A stretch of DNA of 64,000 bases from Phialophora verrucosa (taxonomy: Eukaryota > Ascomycota > Eurotiomycetes > Chaetothyriales > Herpotrichiellaceae): assembly GCA_002099365.1 (NCBI GenBank), contig MSED01000003.1:3100001-3164000 (forward strand), given 5' to 3'. The notes beneath the pieces are model-generated. The model ran no database searches. It was not told where the DNA came from and saw only the letters and a list, made by a program, of their open reading frames with translations. The stretch's first letter is position 1. The number at the start of each line of letters is the position of its first letter. Positions 32,358 to 42,978 of this stretch are shown piece by piece. A program made the position numbers and the translations under genes.

Positions 32358-33851
32358 ATGAATAACCTTCCCACCCCCCAGGGCCTCCCCGCCCACGACG
32401 CCAACACGACCTCTCCTAGCAGTGAATCATCCTCCAACTCGGGCATGCCTGACCTGAGTCCCGGCCTCACCGGCAACACGCTGTTCGACGGTAACAACGG
32501 CAACAGCAAAACTCCCCCCAAGGATGGAAACGGGGATCCAGAAAAACACGATCCCATGGCGAGTCGCATCGAAGGCGGTGTGGAATACAAGAGCATGGTT
32601 TGGTGGCAAGCTGGAATGGTCATGGTCGCCGAAACAATCTCGCTGGGAATCCTTTCCCTTCCCAGAGCTATGGCTGATCTGGGCATTGTTCCAGGCTTGA
32701 TCTTGCTTGTCTGCCTCGGCGCCATGGCTTCCTATACCGGCTTCGTCATCGGTCAGTTTAAGATGCACCATCCTCACATCCACTCCTTCGCCTGCGCCGG
32801 CGAGGTACTCTTTGGCAAATGGGGAGGCCGGCTTCTTGGCTGGGGTCAATTTGCGTTCTATGTCTTTATCATGGGCAGTCACATCTTGACCTTTTCCATC
32901 ATGATGAACGCCGTCACCGGACACGGAGCCTGCACTATTCTCTGGATGGTGCTCGGCACGGTCTTGAGTCTTCTCTTCACCCTGCCGCGGACTCTGAAGC
33001 ATCTGTCGTACTACTCCATCGCCAGTTTCATCAGTATTGTCGGCGCTGTCATGATCACCATGGTCGGAGTTTCTATCACGAAGCCAGGCATGGTCAATGG
33101 TGTCCTCGTTGTCAGGTTCTGGCCCCGGCCAGGCCTCAGCTTTCATGCCGGATTCAACGCTGTGTCCAACATGGTCTTCGCTTATGCTGGGCATGTCGCC
33201 TTCTTCACCTTCATTTCCGAGCTGAGGAATCCCCGCGACTTCCCCAAGGCACTTGCATTCCTGCAGTGCAGCGACATCTCCATGTACATCATTACCGCGG
33301 TCGTGGTGTACTACTACGCTGGAAACCACGTTTCCAGTCCTGCCTTGGACAGTGCTAGCACCGTCGTCAAGAAGATCGCCTACGGTGTCGCCATCCCCAC
33401 CATCGTCATTGCCGGTGTTGTCAACGCCCACGTCGGCGTCAAGTTTCTCTACGTCAAACTCTTGCACAACAGGGAGGACGACCTCATGCATCAGAAGGGC
33501 TGGGCATCATACAGAATCTGGCTGCTCATGGTTTCCCTCTCGTGGTTCGGCGCTTGGTTGATCGCTGAAGCTGTGCCCGTCTTCGGTGACCTGTTGAGCC
33601 TCACGTCTGCCCTGTTCGCTTCTTGGTTCACCTTTGGCCTGTCTGGAATATTTTGGATGAACATGAACAAGGTCAGCGAGTGGCGCAAGTGGACACTTGG
33701 CAAACGGATTCTCTTCTTGGTCAATGTCATGAACATCGTTTTCGCGCTCCTCTTATTCGGCGTCGGTACCTGGGCCAGTATTTACAGCATGGTGAAGAAC
33801 GGGACGACTACCAAGCCGTTCAGCTGTGCGAACAATGCCGGTGGGCACTAA
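32358..33851 (+). CDS. AAAP-family amino-acid permease (Mtr-like)
   Basis: An intronless 497-residue integral membrane protein. The N-terminal 75 residues are hydrophilic and Ser/Asn/Pro-rich. About eleven hydrophobic segments follow, beginning at WWQAGMVMVAETISLGILSLP, a motif of fungal Aa_trans (PF01490) transporters. Further signature segments are FACAGEVLFGKWGGRLLGWG, HLSYYSIASFISIVGAVM, GHVAFFTFISELRNPRDFPKAL (conserved central block) and VVVYYYAGNHVSSPAL. The closest functional analog is Neurospora MTR (neutral/aromatic amino-acid system N) and related A. nidulans permeases: plasma-membrane H+ symport of neutral amino acids. Substrate is inferred only to that level. The ATG at 32358 was preferred to an in-frame GTG two codons earlier. 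The large open frame antisense to it is a composition shadow. Confidence 0.88.
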   Translation: MNNLPTPQGLPAHDANTTSPSSESSSNSGMPDLSPGLTGNTLFDGNNGNSKTPPKDGNGDPEKHDPMASRIEGGVEYKSMVWWQAGMVMVAETISLGILSLPRAMADLGIVPGLILLVCLGAMASYTGFVIGQFKMHHPHIHSFACAGEVLFGKWGGRLLGWGQFAFYVFIMGSHILTFSIMMNAVTGHGACTILWMVLGTVLSLLFTLPRTLKHLSYYSIASFISIVGAVMITMVGVSITKPGMVNGVLVVRFWPRPGLSFHAGFNAVSNMVFAYAGHVAFFTFISELRNPRDFPKALAFLQCSDISMYIITAVVVYYYAGNHVSSPALDSASTVVKKIAYGVAIPTIVIAGVVNAHVGVKFLYVKLLHNREDDLMHQKGWASYRIWLLMVSLSWFGAWLIAEAVPVFGDLLSLTSALFASWFTFGLSGIFWMNMNKVSEWRKWTLGKRILFLVNVMNIVFALLLFGVGTWASIYSMVKNGTTTKPFSCANNAGGH

Positions 33852-35572
33852 TAGTGTTGGAGTGGGTGCTTTTGGAGTGTTGTTCGCAAGTATTATTATC
33901 TACTGCACGCTCTTCTAGATTATCCATAGGATAGTGAGCCATTGTGCCGCATTGTCTCTGCTCGCCCGAAAGTTCAATTAATATTCATTAGACCTGGAAT
34001 CCAGCGCTCGTCCAGCTCCGTGTGCAATGCCTCTTGTGCTTGATATGCTCGCTCCATGCACCGCTACCCTCGACGTTTATGATACGCAGCGTACTCCCTT
34101 TGGACGGCGTCCCGGCCTTATAGTTGGTCAACAAGTGCCGCGAGTTGGTTCCGGGGGCCAGCTGGTGCTCGCAACAACAGCACCCGTCGACCATGGGTGT
34201 CTTCCCGGAGTGCATTTCCCCGCAGAATTCGAGGGTACTGTGTACATATTCCTGACCATCCCCAGCTTCAGTGGAACCACCTCGCGTAGGCTTCTACAAG
34301 TCGTGGATCATACTTTGGAGCCAACGGGCCACGTGAGGGGAGCTATAAGCCGAAGGAGAAATCAATTGCCGAAGACTGGAACCGTGGGCAGCCGACTTCG
34401 GGGGGTTTGGTCGGAGGTTGCAGGCAACATCAGCAGAGGTCCAACACGTGCAACCTGCATCATGTCTCTCAAAGAACAATCAGCAAGATCCGGGAACACC
34501 AGTGGGACGCCAGAGCATGCTGGCAAGACGACGACTGTCGCTGGCGAAGTGCAGCTTGCCGCGAAATTTGCCCAGCGCCCATCTGTGTACCGAGTAATAC
34601 GACAGGTGGCCCGCTGAAGGCAGCCGGCCAGCGTCGCTTACGAGAATCAGGAATATTCCGAATGGCGGCAGCGGCAAAGTTGCAATATTCATGCCTCCGA
34701 GCCCACGGGCACAGCTGCCGTCTCTACGAGGTACTAATTATCTAACTGTGTTGTACGAGTACGAAGGTATCCTACAGGCCCGTCCGTCACGGGCTGCCAA
34801 ACTTCGGGGTTCCTTAACCAGATTTGCCGCCTGTTGTTTGGGCCCGGGGGGTGGGCGCCACTCGCTCATCGGGTCCCCACGATACCTAAATACTTTTCCG
34901 CCGTGAGGATGCCACAGGTACCCTCGGCACTCATCACGGTATTGATTGAGATGCGCCATGTGTATGTATATCAAGGTCAAGAGAATACATGAATGAGCGA
35001 TGAGATGGGCTTCGGGCTTCAACTTGCTCTTTCTGGTTGCCCAGTTCGCACTCGACTCGCGTCCAGTTAGGATATCGTTTCCCACCTCTCTCTACTGTAC
35101 AACGCGCCGAGCTCTGAAGCACGAGGAAAACTTCCAATTGCGAGCAGACTCGGATATATCCTCGACTTGACATCAGGTTCTCGTGCAGTCTCGGTCTCAT
35201 AACCCTACGAGCTACAGGCTCTTTCGCACCAGCAAGACGGTGTGGAGTCGAGCGACACAGAAAACTTGCGCTCCGTCACCTGATCTGCGTGCCGACTACC
35301 ACTGCCAGTTCTCGCCGCGAGAATTGCAGCAAATCGATCGCGCAAACCACTAAATAGCACCTGCGCAGTCGAGCCCGAGTGACCGAGACTTGTCGGACGG
35401 TTCCGAGAATTCGGTTTACCGCCCTTTTGCGCTTCTCTGGCAAAGTGTTCGGAATCTTCCTGCGCACGTCTCGATATTGTGTGGATTACGTCATATGCCC
35501 CTGATCCGGACAGCCTTATTATCGGCCATCCAGACTCTCGAGCATTTCTCGTGAGAAAGATAGCCAGACACC
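33852..35572. other. Long intergenic region
   Basis: About 1.7 kb without a supported gene. The longest plus frame (34027-34617) has atypical, non-conserved composition. No RNA gene or element ends found. Confidence 0.4.
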
Positions 35573-37002
35573 ATGGGGAAAGTTCAACTCCACGTCGGCA
35601 TCGTGGGCGCGGGTCTCGGAGGCCTAGCTGCCGCAATCTCGATTGCCAGAGCTGGGCACAGAGTCACGGTTCTCGAGCAAGCTCCGGCCCTGGGAGAGGT
35701 AAGTCGCCCCCAGTTCACATCACGTAATGTTCCTCATCCTCACACCATGGACAGGTCGGGGCAGGGATCCAGGTCCCTCCAAACAGCACCCGCATCCTCT
35801 CCCGCTGGGGACTGCTGCCGGCCATCGAAGCCGTCTCCGTGCGTCCTCAAAACTTCATGCTGCGCTCCTACCGCGACGGCAAGATCCTCTCGACTCAGCC
35901 GCTGATTCCGCACTGCGAATCCACCTACGGCTATCCATACTTGCACATCCACCGTGCCGATTACCATAGGATCCTCGTCGAAGAAGCCGAGCGTCAAGGA
36001 GTCGAGATTATCTTGGATTCCTTTGTGACCGACATCGACTTTAAAACCCCGGCCGTGCACATCAAGAACCGACCGGAACCCTTCGTGGCAGACCTCATCA
36101 TCGGCGCCGACGGCCTTAAATCAGTCTGTCGAGAGGCCCTCCTTGGCCGCCCCGATCCGCCCCATCTGACAGGCGATCTCGCATACCGTATGGTCGTGCC
36201 CGCGGACCGGATGCGTGAGCATCCCCTCCTCCGCGACCTCGTCTCAAGCCCGAACATCAACTACTGGATGGGCCCGGATAGCCACGTGGTCAGCTACCTC
36301 CTCAAGGGCGGCAACCTGTACAACATCGTGATCGCATGCCCGGACAACCTGCCCGAGTTCGTGAATCAACAAAAGGCCGACCTCGAGGAAATGCACGCCA
36401 TGTTTGAGAAATGGGACCCTCAGCTCCGCGCCCTGCTGGAACTCTGCAACGACACGTCGAAATGGCGGCTGCTGAACTCGCGCGAGATGAGCAGTTGGAG
36501 CCACCCGGGCGGACGGTTCACGCTTCTGGGCGACGCCTGCCACGCGACGCTGCCTTATCTGGCCCAAGGTGCCGCTCAGGCCGTCGAGGACGGCGCCGTG
36601 CTCGGCCACCTGTTCGAGAAGATTGAGACCCGGAGCCAAGTCCCCGATCTGCTCGCCATCTACGAGAGTGTCAGGAAGCCGCGCACGACCCGCGTCGTGA
36701 CCGGCGCTTCGCACTTTGGCCGCGAAATCTTCCACCTCCGCGACGGACCGCGCCAGCGCGAGCGAGACCGGCAGATGCTCGAGTGGAACGACAACCCCTT
36801 CGAGGGATACCAGAACAGATGGCGAGACCCCGTGTTTCAGAAGTTCCTGTTCGGGTATGATGCCAAGGAGGTCGTCGACGACGCGTGGACCAGGTATCTC
36901 GAGGGTCGCTTTCCCGGCACGATGGGGCGATTTGCCGAGGATGAAGACGAGGCCACGCTGGTGGCGAACGGCTGTGCGAACAACCCCGCTGGGACTGCAT
37001 AG
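35573..37002 (+). CDS. FAD-dependent monooxygenase (salicylate hydroxylase-like)
   Basis: Exons 35573-35698 and 35755-37002 (GTAAGT...GGACAG) give 457 residues. Class A flavoprotein monooxygenase: dinucleotide-binding GIVGAGLGGLAAAIS at residues about 8-22 with VLEQAP at the end of the second strand, the AGIQVPPNSTRIL block, the DG motif GADGLKSVCR, and the second FAD motif LLGDACHATLPYLAQGAAQA. Members use NAD(P)H and O2 to hydroxylate aromatic or secondary-metabolite substrates; salicylate, FAD-dependent urate-like and polyketide hydroxylases share this layout. The C-terminal 100 residues (RDGPRQRERD, WNDNPFEGYQNRW) match fungal salicylate hydroxylase-like members. It has no membrane anchor or signal peptide, so it is probably cytosolic. 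The neighbouring genes do not identify the substrate; there is no PKS or NRPS in the window. Confidence 0.88.
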
Positions 37003-38807
37003 CCGCTTTGAGTCTTCCCGACCTTGGACACGAGCGGATGGCATGCGCTATCACTCCCGCTGAAGGGCGGAGCACACTCACCAGTTAACAAATGGAAGAT
37101 ACAGACCCCGAGAAGCGCGACACACGCGGACTTGTTGGATACTAACAAGAAGAATTTCGGCTCCCCGCTACATGCCGGTTTGGTCAGGGCATCTCGATCC
37201 GATGGGCTTTTCGGGATAGGTTTGTAGAAAGCCAGAGGATCTATCTGACTGTCGTGGCCCGTCAGGCAGAGGTGATGTGCCGTTATCGGCCCTGTAGGAT
37301 CTATCTTCTTTAGAAGAAGCAGAGCAGCGGCAGTAGTAGCAGCAGCAGCAGCAGTAGGAGTAGCGAGAGAAAAGGAAAAGTGGGAAAATTGTCATCGAGG
37401 ATGAGCTTATCAGGATAGGGGTAGAGATGGACAGATGCGCCAGTAACGGATGGGCCGCAAGCTCGTACAGCATCTAGAGCTGCGGCGGTAGAACAGTGCT
37501 GCGAGGTGTCACTATCGCAATAAGCGTACACAGTTGACAATCAGAATCTACTCTCCTCGAGGACACATCGAAGACGGGGAAAATTTTCGTGAAGCTTCTT
37601 CGGATTTGAAGAGGAAGGTCAACACCCGTCTTACAAGCGCAGGGTGCTGAAAGGCATCAACGATGTTGGATAGTACGAGGTAAGAGAGGATGTGGGCGAC
37701 GAGATGATGGGAGAATACGAGTAGATTGTAATGCCAAGATATACTAGCCATGACAGGCCTAGCTTTTAAGCTCTGCTGCGCCGGTCACGTGCTTGATCAT
37801 CAGGGCAATTGTTGGTCTCCCTCTCTCCTCTTCACTTGGTCTCATCTCGCAACCTCTTCTCGCTCCACAGATGCTCACTATTACAGCTCCGTCAGGCCAA
37901 CCCCTTCTGCATCAGCACCTGCTTCCTCTCCAGGGACATCCCTATCAGCAATACAATCGTGGCAGCAAAGCCGGTACTAACACCGAGACATAAATCCCAA
38001 GCGGCACGGTATAATACTTCGATTGAAGACGAACAACTCACCTTGTTCCTAGTTGTCCTTATCCATGGCGTGAGGCCATATGCATATACAATGCATACCA
38101 TCATACCATTCCTGGCTGATTCCATTCCATGCAAACAACAATGTAGCCTTGGATTTGGTAACCCGGGATATTGTAGCCTTGAAACTCTGGGCTATCGCGT
38201 CCACAGCCTCTTCATGCCTCTTCATGCCTCAGCTTCGACCTGCTCTACGTCGCTTCGGTCTCAAACTGGCGCCGTAACTGCCTAGCTTCTTCTCCTTTGT
38301 CTTGAGCTCTTGAAGCTTCGTTGAGATCGCTGTTGAGTTTGCGTCGTCGCCACTGAGCCACTTACGCAGTATTCCGGCCACAGAGGCATTCATTCCCCAC
38401 AGTCTCCTTGACTGGGTGCTTTCCCGAGTAATTCGGGAGAGTCTGCATTTTGTTCCTGGCTCGGAAGATGGGGCCCTCCAGAGAAGATCCATCTAGTCGG
38501 TCTCGCCTTGTTCTGCAGTCACCACAGGAAGCATCCCAGTGAGCTTCGTGAATGTCGGTTCTGTAGGAGGAGGTCATCTGAAACATTGATGGTTCTGATC
38601 GCAGTCAGCAAGGCATTGAGCCATCGTGTCGTATCGGTTCGGCCGCGAAGGTGGGAGCGTACAAACACAGCGAGCTCTAAGAGTGGCCGAGGCCAGAATC
38701 GGTGCCGGTTGCGCACGCTTACAGGGTCCCCTGATCTTCGACCGATCGCCAGCCGCTGAATCGTGCGTTCTTGGCCGCTGGTGCATTCCTGTAGCGAAAA
38801 GCATCCT
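37003..38807. other. Long intergenic region with a trinucleotide tract
   Basis: About 1.8 kb with no supported gene. Short frames here, including a Lys/Arg-rich minus frame at 38492-38229, show no recognisable domain. Contains an (AGC)n-like tract. Confidence 0.4.
37316..37365. repeat. Imperfect AGC/AGT trinucleotide tract
   Basis: A run of about 15 imperfect AGC/AGT/AGG triplets in the intergenic region. Not inside a supported gene. Confidence 0.7.
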
Positions 38808-40831
38808 TCACCCAAACGGATTGGACATGTGTATCTCCTTCCACAGCTGCTGCCCGTCCGGGTCGCTCGTACTTGGAAACCACAAGAAATTCAGCAGCAG
38901 ATCCTTCAACCTCTCCCAGCTCAGGATCTGCATCCTGTGCACGAGCCGTTCAAGCACGCTTATATACCATGCTTTATCCTCTTTGGTCTCTTCATCGGCC
39001 GTAGAAGCCAGAGCTCCCATGAAGGTCATCCACAAGACCAGCGGTGAAGGCTTTTGCCAGCGCCGCGAAAAGTGCGAGGAAGTCTGTACGAGGTGCTGCC
39101 TGAGCTGCTTGGCGAGTTGCGCGAATGGAGCCTTCGGGGGAGGAATGGGAAACACGGCGATCAGACTGTACACGGCGGCGGCCGACCAACACGCTTCTTT
39201 CAGCAAAAAAGTGCCCGAAGGCTCGTGGGTAGCAGCCTCGTGTGCGCGGTCGCTGGGCGTGGAACTCATCTGCATCAGGCTGTGCTGAACGAAGTTGCGC
39301 TGGTCGGCGAGGATTTTGAGGCTCGGCGCTTGCGGCCTGCCCATGATATAGTCATAGACGGCGAGTGAGTAGGTTGCGAGATTGCAGAGAGTGGAAACGA
39401 GTTCGCGTGCAGACTCCTCGTCGGGCATAAGCTCACGCAGCACTTGGAACCCGGTACCGAGTTTGGCTAGAGCGTGATCCGTTCGACTAACGTCGGTTAG
39501 GGTGCGTGCCGGTGACTCGCCGATGGGCACGAAGGGGTAGACCGGTCTATGCAGAGATCGGGACGCTAGGAGCAGGTCCCCACTATGGACGAATAATCAG
39601 CAATGACGACGAACGAGCGGGAGTTCCGAATCGCAGCGATAGGGTCAAATGAAAGGGAGGGTGTTCTCAGATGCACGGCGGTTCTTACTAGCTCAGCATT
39701 GCCGCCAGTCCGGGGGACTCGATGTCGGCAATTCCTCCCCGCAGCGCCAGCATCCTTGCCAGTCCCGCGAGGTGCATGCCGACGGGGTTCAACCGGCCTG
39801 CATAGATGTCGAGGCCCTGCATGCTGTTCATGGGGCCCTGCGAGGGCGATCTAGGGAGGTCGACCTCGTCCGCGATCGCGTCACCGTGGAAGGCCAGCGC
39901 CTGCACGGCGAAGAGGTTGTCGTCGGAACATCGTTCCGCAGGATCATTGAATCGTCTATTAACCTCGCGCACGACCTCCGAGTAGCAATACCAATATGCC
40001 TTCCGGTTAATCGGTTTCAGACCAGCCTCTGTCACCGACGACCTTGCTAATTGGGCGAAGCATTGAGCATGGAAAAACGTGCTGTCCTTCATGTAGCGAC
40101 ATATCCAATCTTGTACGATACTGTTCTGCGCCGGTCGGTCTGGGTCGGGCAGGAATATGATATTGAAGAAGTGGTTGACTATGGCAAGCAATGCCCAGAC
40201 ACATCAGTCAGTTGGAACCGCAGAAACACGTGTCGGCCCGGATTGCTTGCATGCTGCAACACACAGTACTCCAGCGAGTGGGAATCGGTGCCCCGGCTTG
40301 CTTACCTTGACTAATGATCGGGGTGGCCACCTCCTTTGGCAGCCGTGATGGATAGCTTGTGAAAGGATCAACGTCCCCTGCGCCGACGGTTTGGAGAGGA
40401 CTCGGGACACTGATCGATCCGAGAACGGTGTGTCTCACAGCTCGAGAAGGCACGACCTGGCGGGAGCTTGCAGAGGATTCTGTTGCACGGTCGGCATCGT
40501 ACGGAGGGTCAATTGAATGGGGTACTAGCTCGGTCCTTGCACTGGCACTGGAACTGGCTGGCTCACTAGCAGGGCTTTGGGTGTACTGCTGCTGGTGTTG
40601 GTCAGGATGGGTGGTGGCCTCGCCTGAACCAATACCCGGCTGCTTTGGCTGCTGCTTGCCCTTTTTCCGGATTTTGGCCCACGACGCCTGCGAAGCGTGA
40701 GCCCGGATCGCTGCTTTAGCCTCGCGTTTGCCCTGCTTGGTGTCTGGCCGCGCCGTCACAAACCTCAGCCTTGGGGGTGTCTCGCTCCTGTCGGGCTGGG
40801 TGGGGGTCTCTTCCGCGTTTGGATCTGACAT
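38808..40831 (-). CDS. Fungal_trans_2-like regulator without zinc finger (paralog A)
   Basis: Exons 40831-40306, 40178-39689 and 39582-38808 give 596 residues. The N-terminus is disordered and charged, with LRFVTARPDTKQGKREAKAA and a basic SWAKIRKKGK patch that in this family sits before the helical domain. The rest is helical: VNHFFNIIFLPD, FFHAQCFAQLA, GMHLAGLARMLALRGGI, ADQRNFVQHSLMQM, VYSLIAVFPIP, and the terminal LLNFLWFPSTSDPDGQQLW. This resembles fungal transcription-factor-like proteins (Fungal_trans_2, PF11951, often named 'tachykinin family' or 'sterol uptake control-like'). No Zn2Cys6 cluster is visible. The first GTG-initiated stretch was rejected in favour of the ATG at 40831. 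Intron 2 is resolved by choosing the CATAG acceptor; the nearer CTCCTAG acceptor breaks frame. It shares intron positions and phases with the gene at 42979-44801, so the two are duplicates. Confidence 0.75.
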
Positions 40832-41853
40832 TCTACCGTCGAAAGGGGACGGCGCATGGTGGTTGGTCGACACGCCCGCAGCGAGGTGGCCTGTGTGACG
40901 GGCGCGTAAGGCTGTTTCGATACCGGATACACGGTAGACCCAGGGTTCGAGTCGGAGCTAGGATGCGGAGCGATGCATGACGTCTGATCTCACACGTTAG
41001 ACATCCAGGTCATCAGTGATAGGACTTCAGCCTCATTCGATCTTGACCGAGTAGAGCAAAAGGAGGGGGTGGGATGATAGGGCCAAGGGTGCAGATTTCC
41101 CTCGGGTTCCCAAGACGATTGTGCGAGGCACGTGAAGCGCTGCCGATGACTAACCGCACATTCGCCTAAGTAAGTTTTGGCTGAGCACGGAGGCGCCACC
41201 CGCAGAAACTGCTTTGGGCAGTTGGATTTTCCGGCAGGGGTGCCTGAAGCAGCGCCCGTGGAGATGCCCACTGCCTAAAGGCTTTTCCGATGCTACTTTT
41301 CCTTCCTTGCACTTCAGCCCTGCTGCATGCCGTAGCGGGCAACAGGTTCACGCTCCTGTGTCTGGTTGCAGCGATGGAGCTTATTGCGGAGCCTTCCGTT
41401 GAAACGTGCAGGACTGTTGACTATTCGCCCTACGAGTTGTATCTCAAGCGTGACTCCGGATCGTCAGGTCCGCTGCGACGAGTTCCTCGTATGCGCGGTG
41501 CAGGACAGGACACTTCGCTCTCATCCACCTTCCGAGACCGGTAAACCATAGACTCCCATTACCAGTTAGTTGCGCATCTCGGGGCCGCATGCAAGCGCGC
41601 TTTCCATGGTCCCAGATCTCACAGCGCCAAGATGCGCCCATGGTGGTGGTTCGTACTCGTCGAGGTCGATTTATTAACCCCTTGCTACCGTCATCGCCAG
41701 CCGTGATCGACCCTAAGTAATACTAAAACGCCTCCGAAGGATCATTTACCTCGCATCCCACAAGTTTGATCGCTGAAGCTCCCTGATTCCGAGATTGTGG
41801 TCAGCGACGTTCGATATCTATATCAGCCGCACACTGCACACACACGCGCGACC
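40832..41853. promoter_or_regulatory. Divergent intergenic region, paralog A / bZIP
   Basis: About 1 kb between two divergent putative regulator genes, presumably holding both promoters. A GGGTTCGAGTC stretch near 40942 resembles a tRNA B box but lacks stems; see rejected. Confidence 0.45.
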
Positions 41854-42495
41854 ATGGGTTCCAGACCAGCCCAGCCTTCCCAAGCCTCAGTCACGCAACG
41901 CCCTGAAAGGAGAATGTCTACGCCGTCAGACCCAGGAAGCCCGCCCCAGGTCGGGGAGACGGCAGAAATGCGCGAAGTACGCTCTTCTCACCCCCCTTTT
42001 CCTTCCTGGAGAACACCGCTGACCAGTGGGTGTGTTGTTGTCGTCGTGCAGCGGCGAAGAAAGCAAAACAGACTCGCCCAGCAAGCCTTCCGCGCGCGCC
42101 AAAAAGTCCGGGTCGAGGCGCTGGAGACCGAATGGGCCCAACTCCGCCAACTGCACGAGTCGCTGAACCACGCGTGCTCGCAACGGGCCAAAGAGATCGA
42201 ACAGCTGCATTCGCGCGTCGAGGAACTTCTCCAGGACATTGAATTCATGAAGAGCTCCCAAGAGCTCGAGCGGGGTTGGCCATCGTCCCCGTCGGCGGCA
42301 TCGTCGTCGTCTTCTTCCGCCTCGTCATCGTACGGCCCTTCGTCGACCTATCAGCGACAGTGCGCGCTTGCTCAGAATCAGGCATGCCAGCGGACCACGA
42401 CGTCGCAGTTCGATCTGGCGAATTATCTGGGAAAGGGCGGGTTTTCGGAATTCCCGGAATTTCCCTTGAACTCGGACTGGATCCAGAGATGTTAG
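41854..42495 (+). CDS. Yap-like bZIP transcription factor
   Basis: Exons 41854-41976 and 42052-42495 give 188 residues. The 75-bp intron (GTACGC...CGTGCAG with CGCTGACC branch site) is a multiple of three with no stop. Splicing places RRRKQNRLAQQAFRARQ at residues about 42-58. The NxxAQxxFR signature of the DNA-contacting helix is that of fungal Pap1/Yap-type bZIPs. A leucine-zipper-like heptad follows (L.TEWAQLRQLHESLNHACSQ..). After that come a poly-Ser stretch (about 116-130) and an aromatic C-terminus (FSEFPEFPLNSDW). No cysteine-rich redox domain is visible, so an oxidative-stress role cannot be assumed; many small bZIPs of this type regulate secondary-metabolite clusters or development. 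It lies between two paralogous Fungal_trans_2-like genes, suggesting a local regulatory group (inference). Confidence 0.85.
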   Translation: MGSRPAQPSQASVTQRPERRMSTPSDPGSPPQVGETAEMREVRSSHPPFPSWRTPLTSGCVVVVVQRRRKQNRLAQQAFRARQKVRVEALETEWAQLRQLHESLNHACSQRAKEIEQLHSRVEELLQDIEFMKSSQELERGWPSSPSAASSSSSSASSSYGPSSTYQRQCALAQNQACQRTTTSQFDLANYLGKGGFSEFPEFPLNSDWIQRC

Positions 42496-42978
42496 CCGGC
42501 TAGCCAACTAGCCAGCCTTGTTTTTATCTTGATTCTGCGTGACTCTTTGCTAGACTCAGGCCTGTGCACACTGCATTGGAACAAACAGTCTTTACTGCGT
42601 TGGATACCCTTGAAGGCGGGCGCTGGGGTGGCGAGTTTGAGGACCGGCGCCGGAGGCCTTTCGTTGTTGTTTTGGAGGGTCATGCGAGGACGAAGGACCG
42701 GTCGGCGGGCCTTTCGTTGTTGTTTTGAAGGGCCACGTCGGGCTTACTAGGCGGACATCCATCATCCGTTGTATAAGATACGGAATAGAATCTTTTATCG
42801 TCCTATGAATGCAGTGCAATGCGATGCGACGCGATTCTCCAAGTCACAACCCGGCGCCGCAAGCACGGTCACAGTGTCTGATTAAATCATGCGATGCCAG
42901 ATACACCAGCTGTGAGACTACAGATATCTCCACCGAGCGGGCCTTTGACTTTGGATTTAAATGTACGAATGTCATTCG
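42496..42978. other. Convergent intergenic region, bZIP / paralog B
   Basis: About 480 bp of 3' sequence from both genes, with an imperfect 54-bp direct repeat. Confidence 0.45.
42641..42746 (+). repeat. Imperfect direct repeat, period about 54 bp
   Basis: Two adjacent copies (from 42641 and from 42695) share GGACCGG and GGCCTTTCGTTGTTGTTTTG. The copies differ by a few substitutions and an indel. It lies downstream of the bZIP stop codon. Confidence 0.75.

Noticed and set aside
32427..33491. 354-codon open frame on the minus strand
   Set aside because: Fully antisense to the amino-acid permease; its Asp/Gly/His-rich translation mirrors the transmembrane codons of the real gene.
34027..34617. 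196-codon plus-strand frame in a long intergenic region
   Set aside because: No recognisable domain, unusual composition and no supporting splice or promoter context.
36244..37044. 266-codon minus-strand frame
   Set aside because: Antisense shadow of the FAD monooxygenase in a GC-rich stretch.
39541..39582. Nearest CTCCTAG acceptor for intron 2 of paralog A
   Set aside because: It puts the conserved RPVYPF block out of frame and creates an immediate stop; the CATAG acceptor 12 nt upstream keeps frame and matches paralog B.
40936..40960. tRNA-like B-box (GGGTTCGAGTC)
   Set aside because: No complementary T-stem, no matching A box at the right distance and no acceptor stem, so not a tRNA gene.
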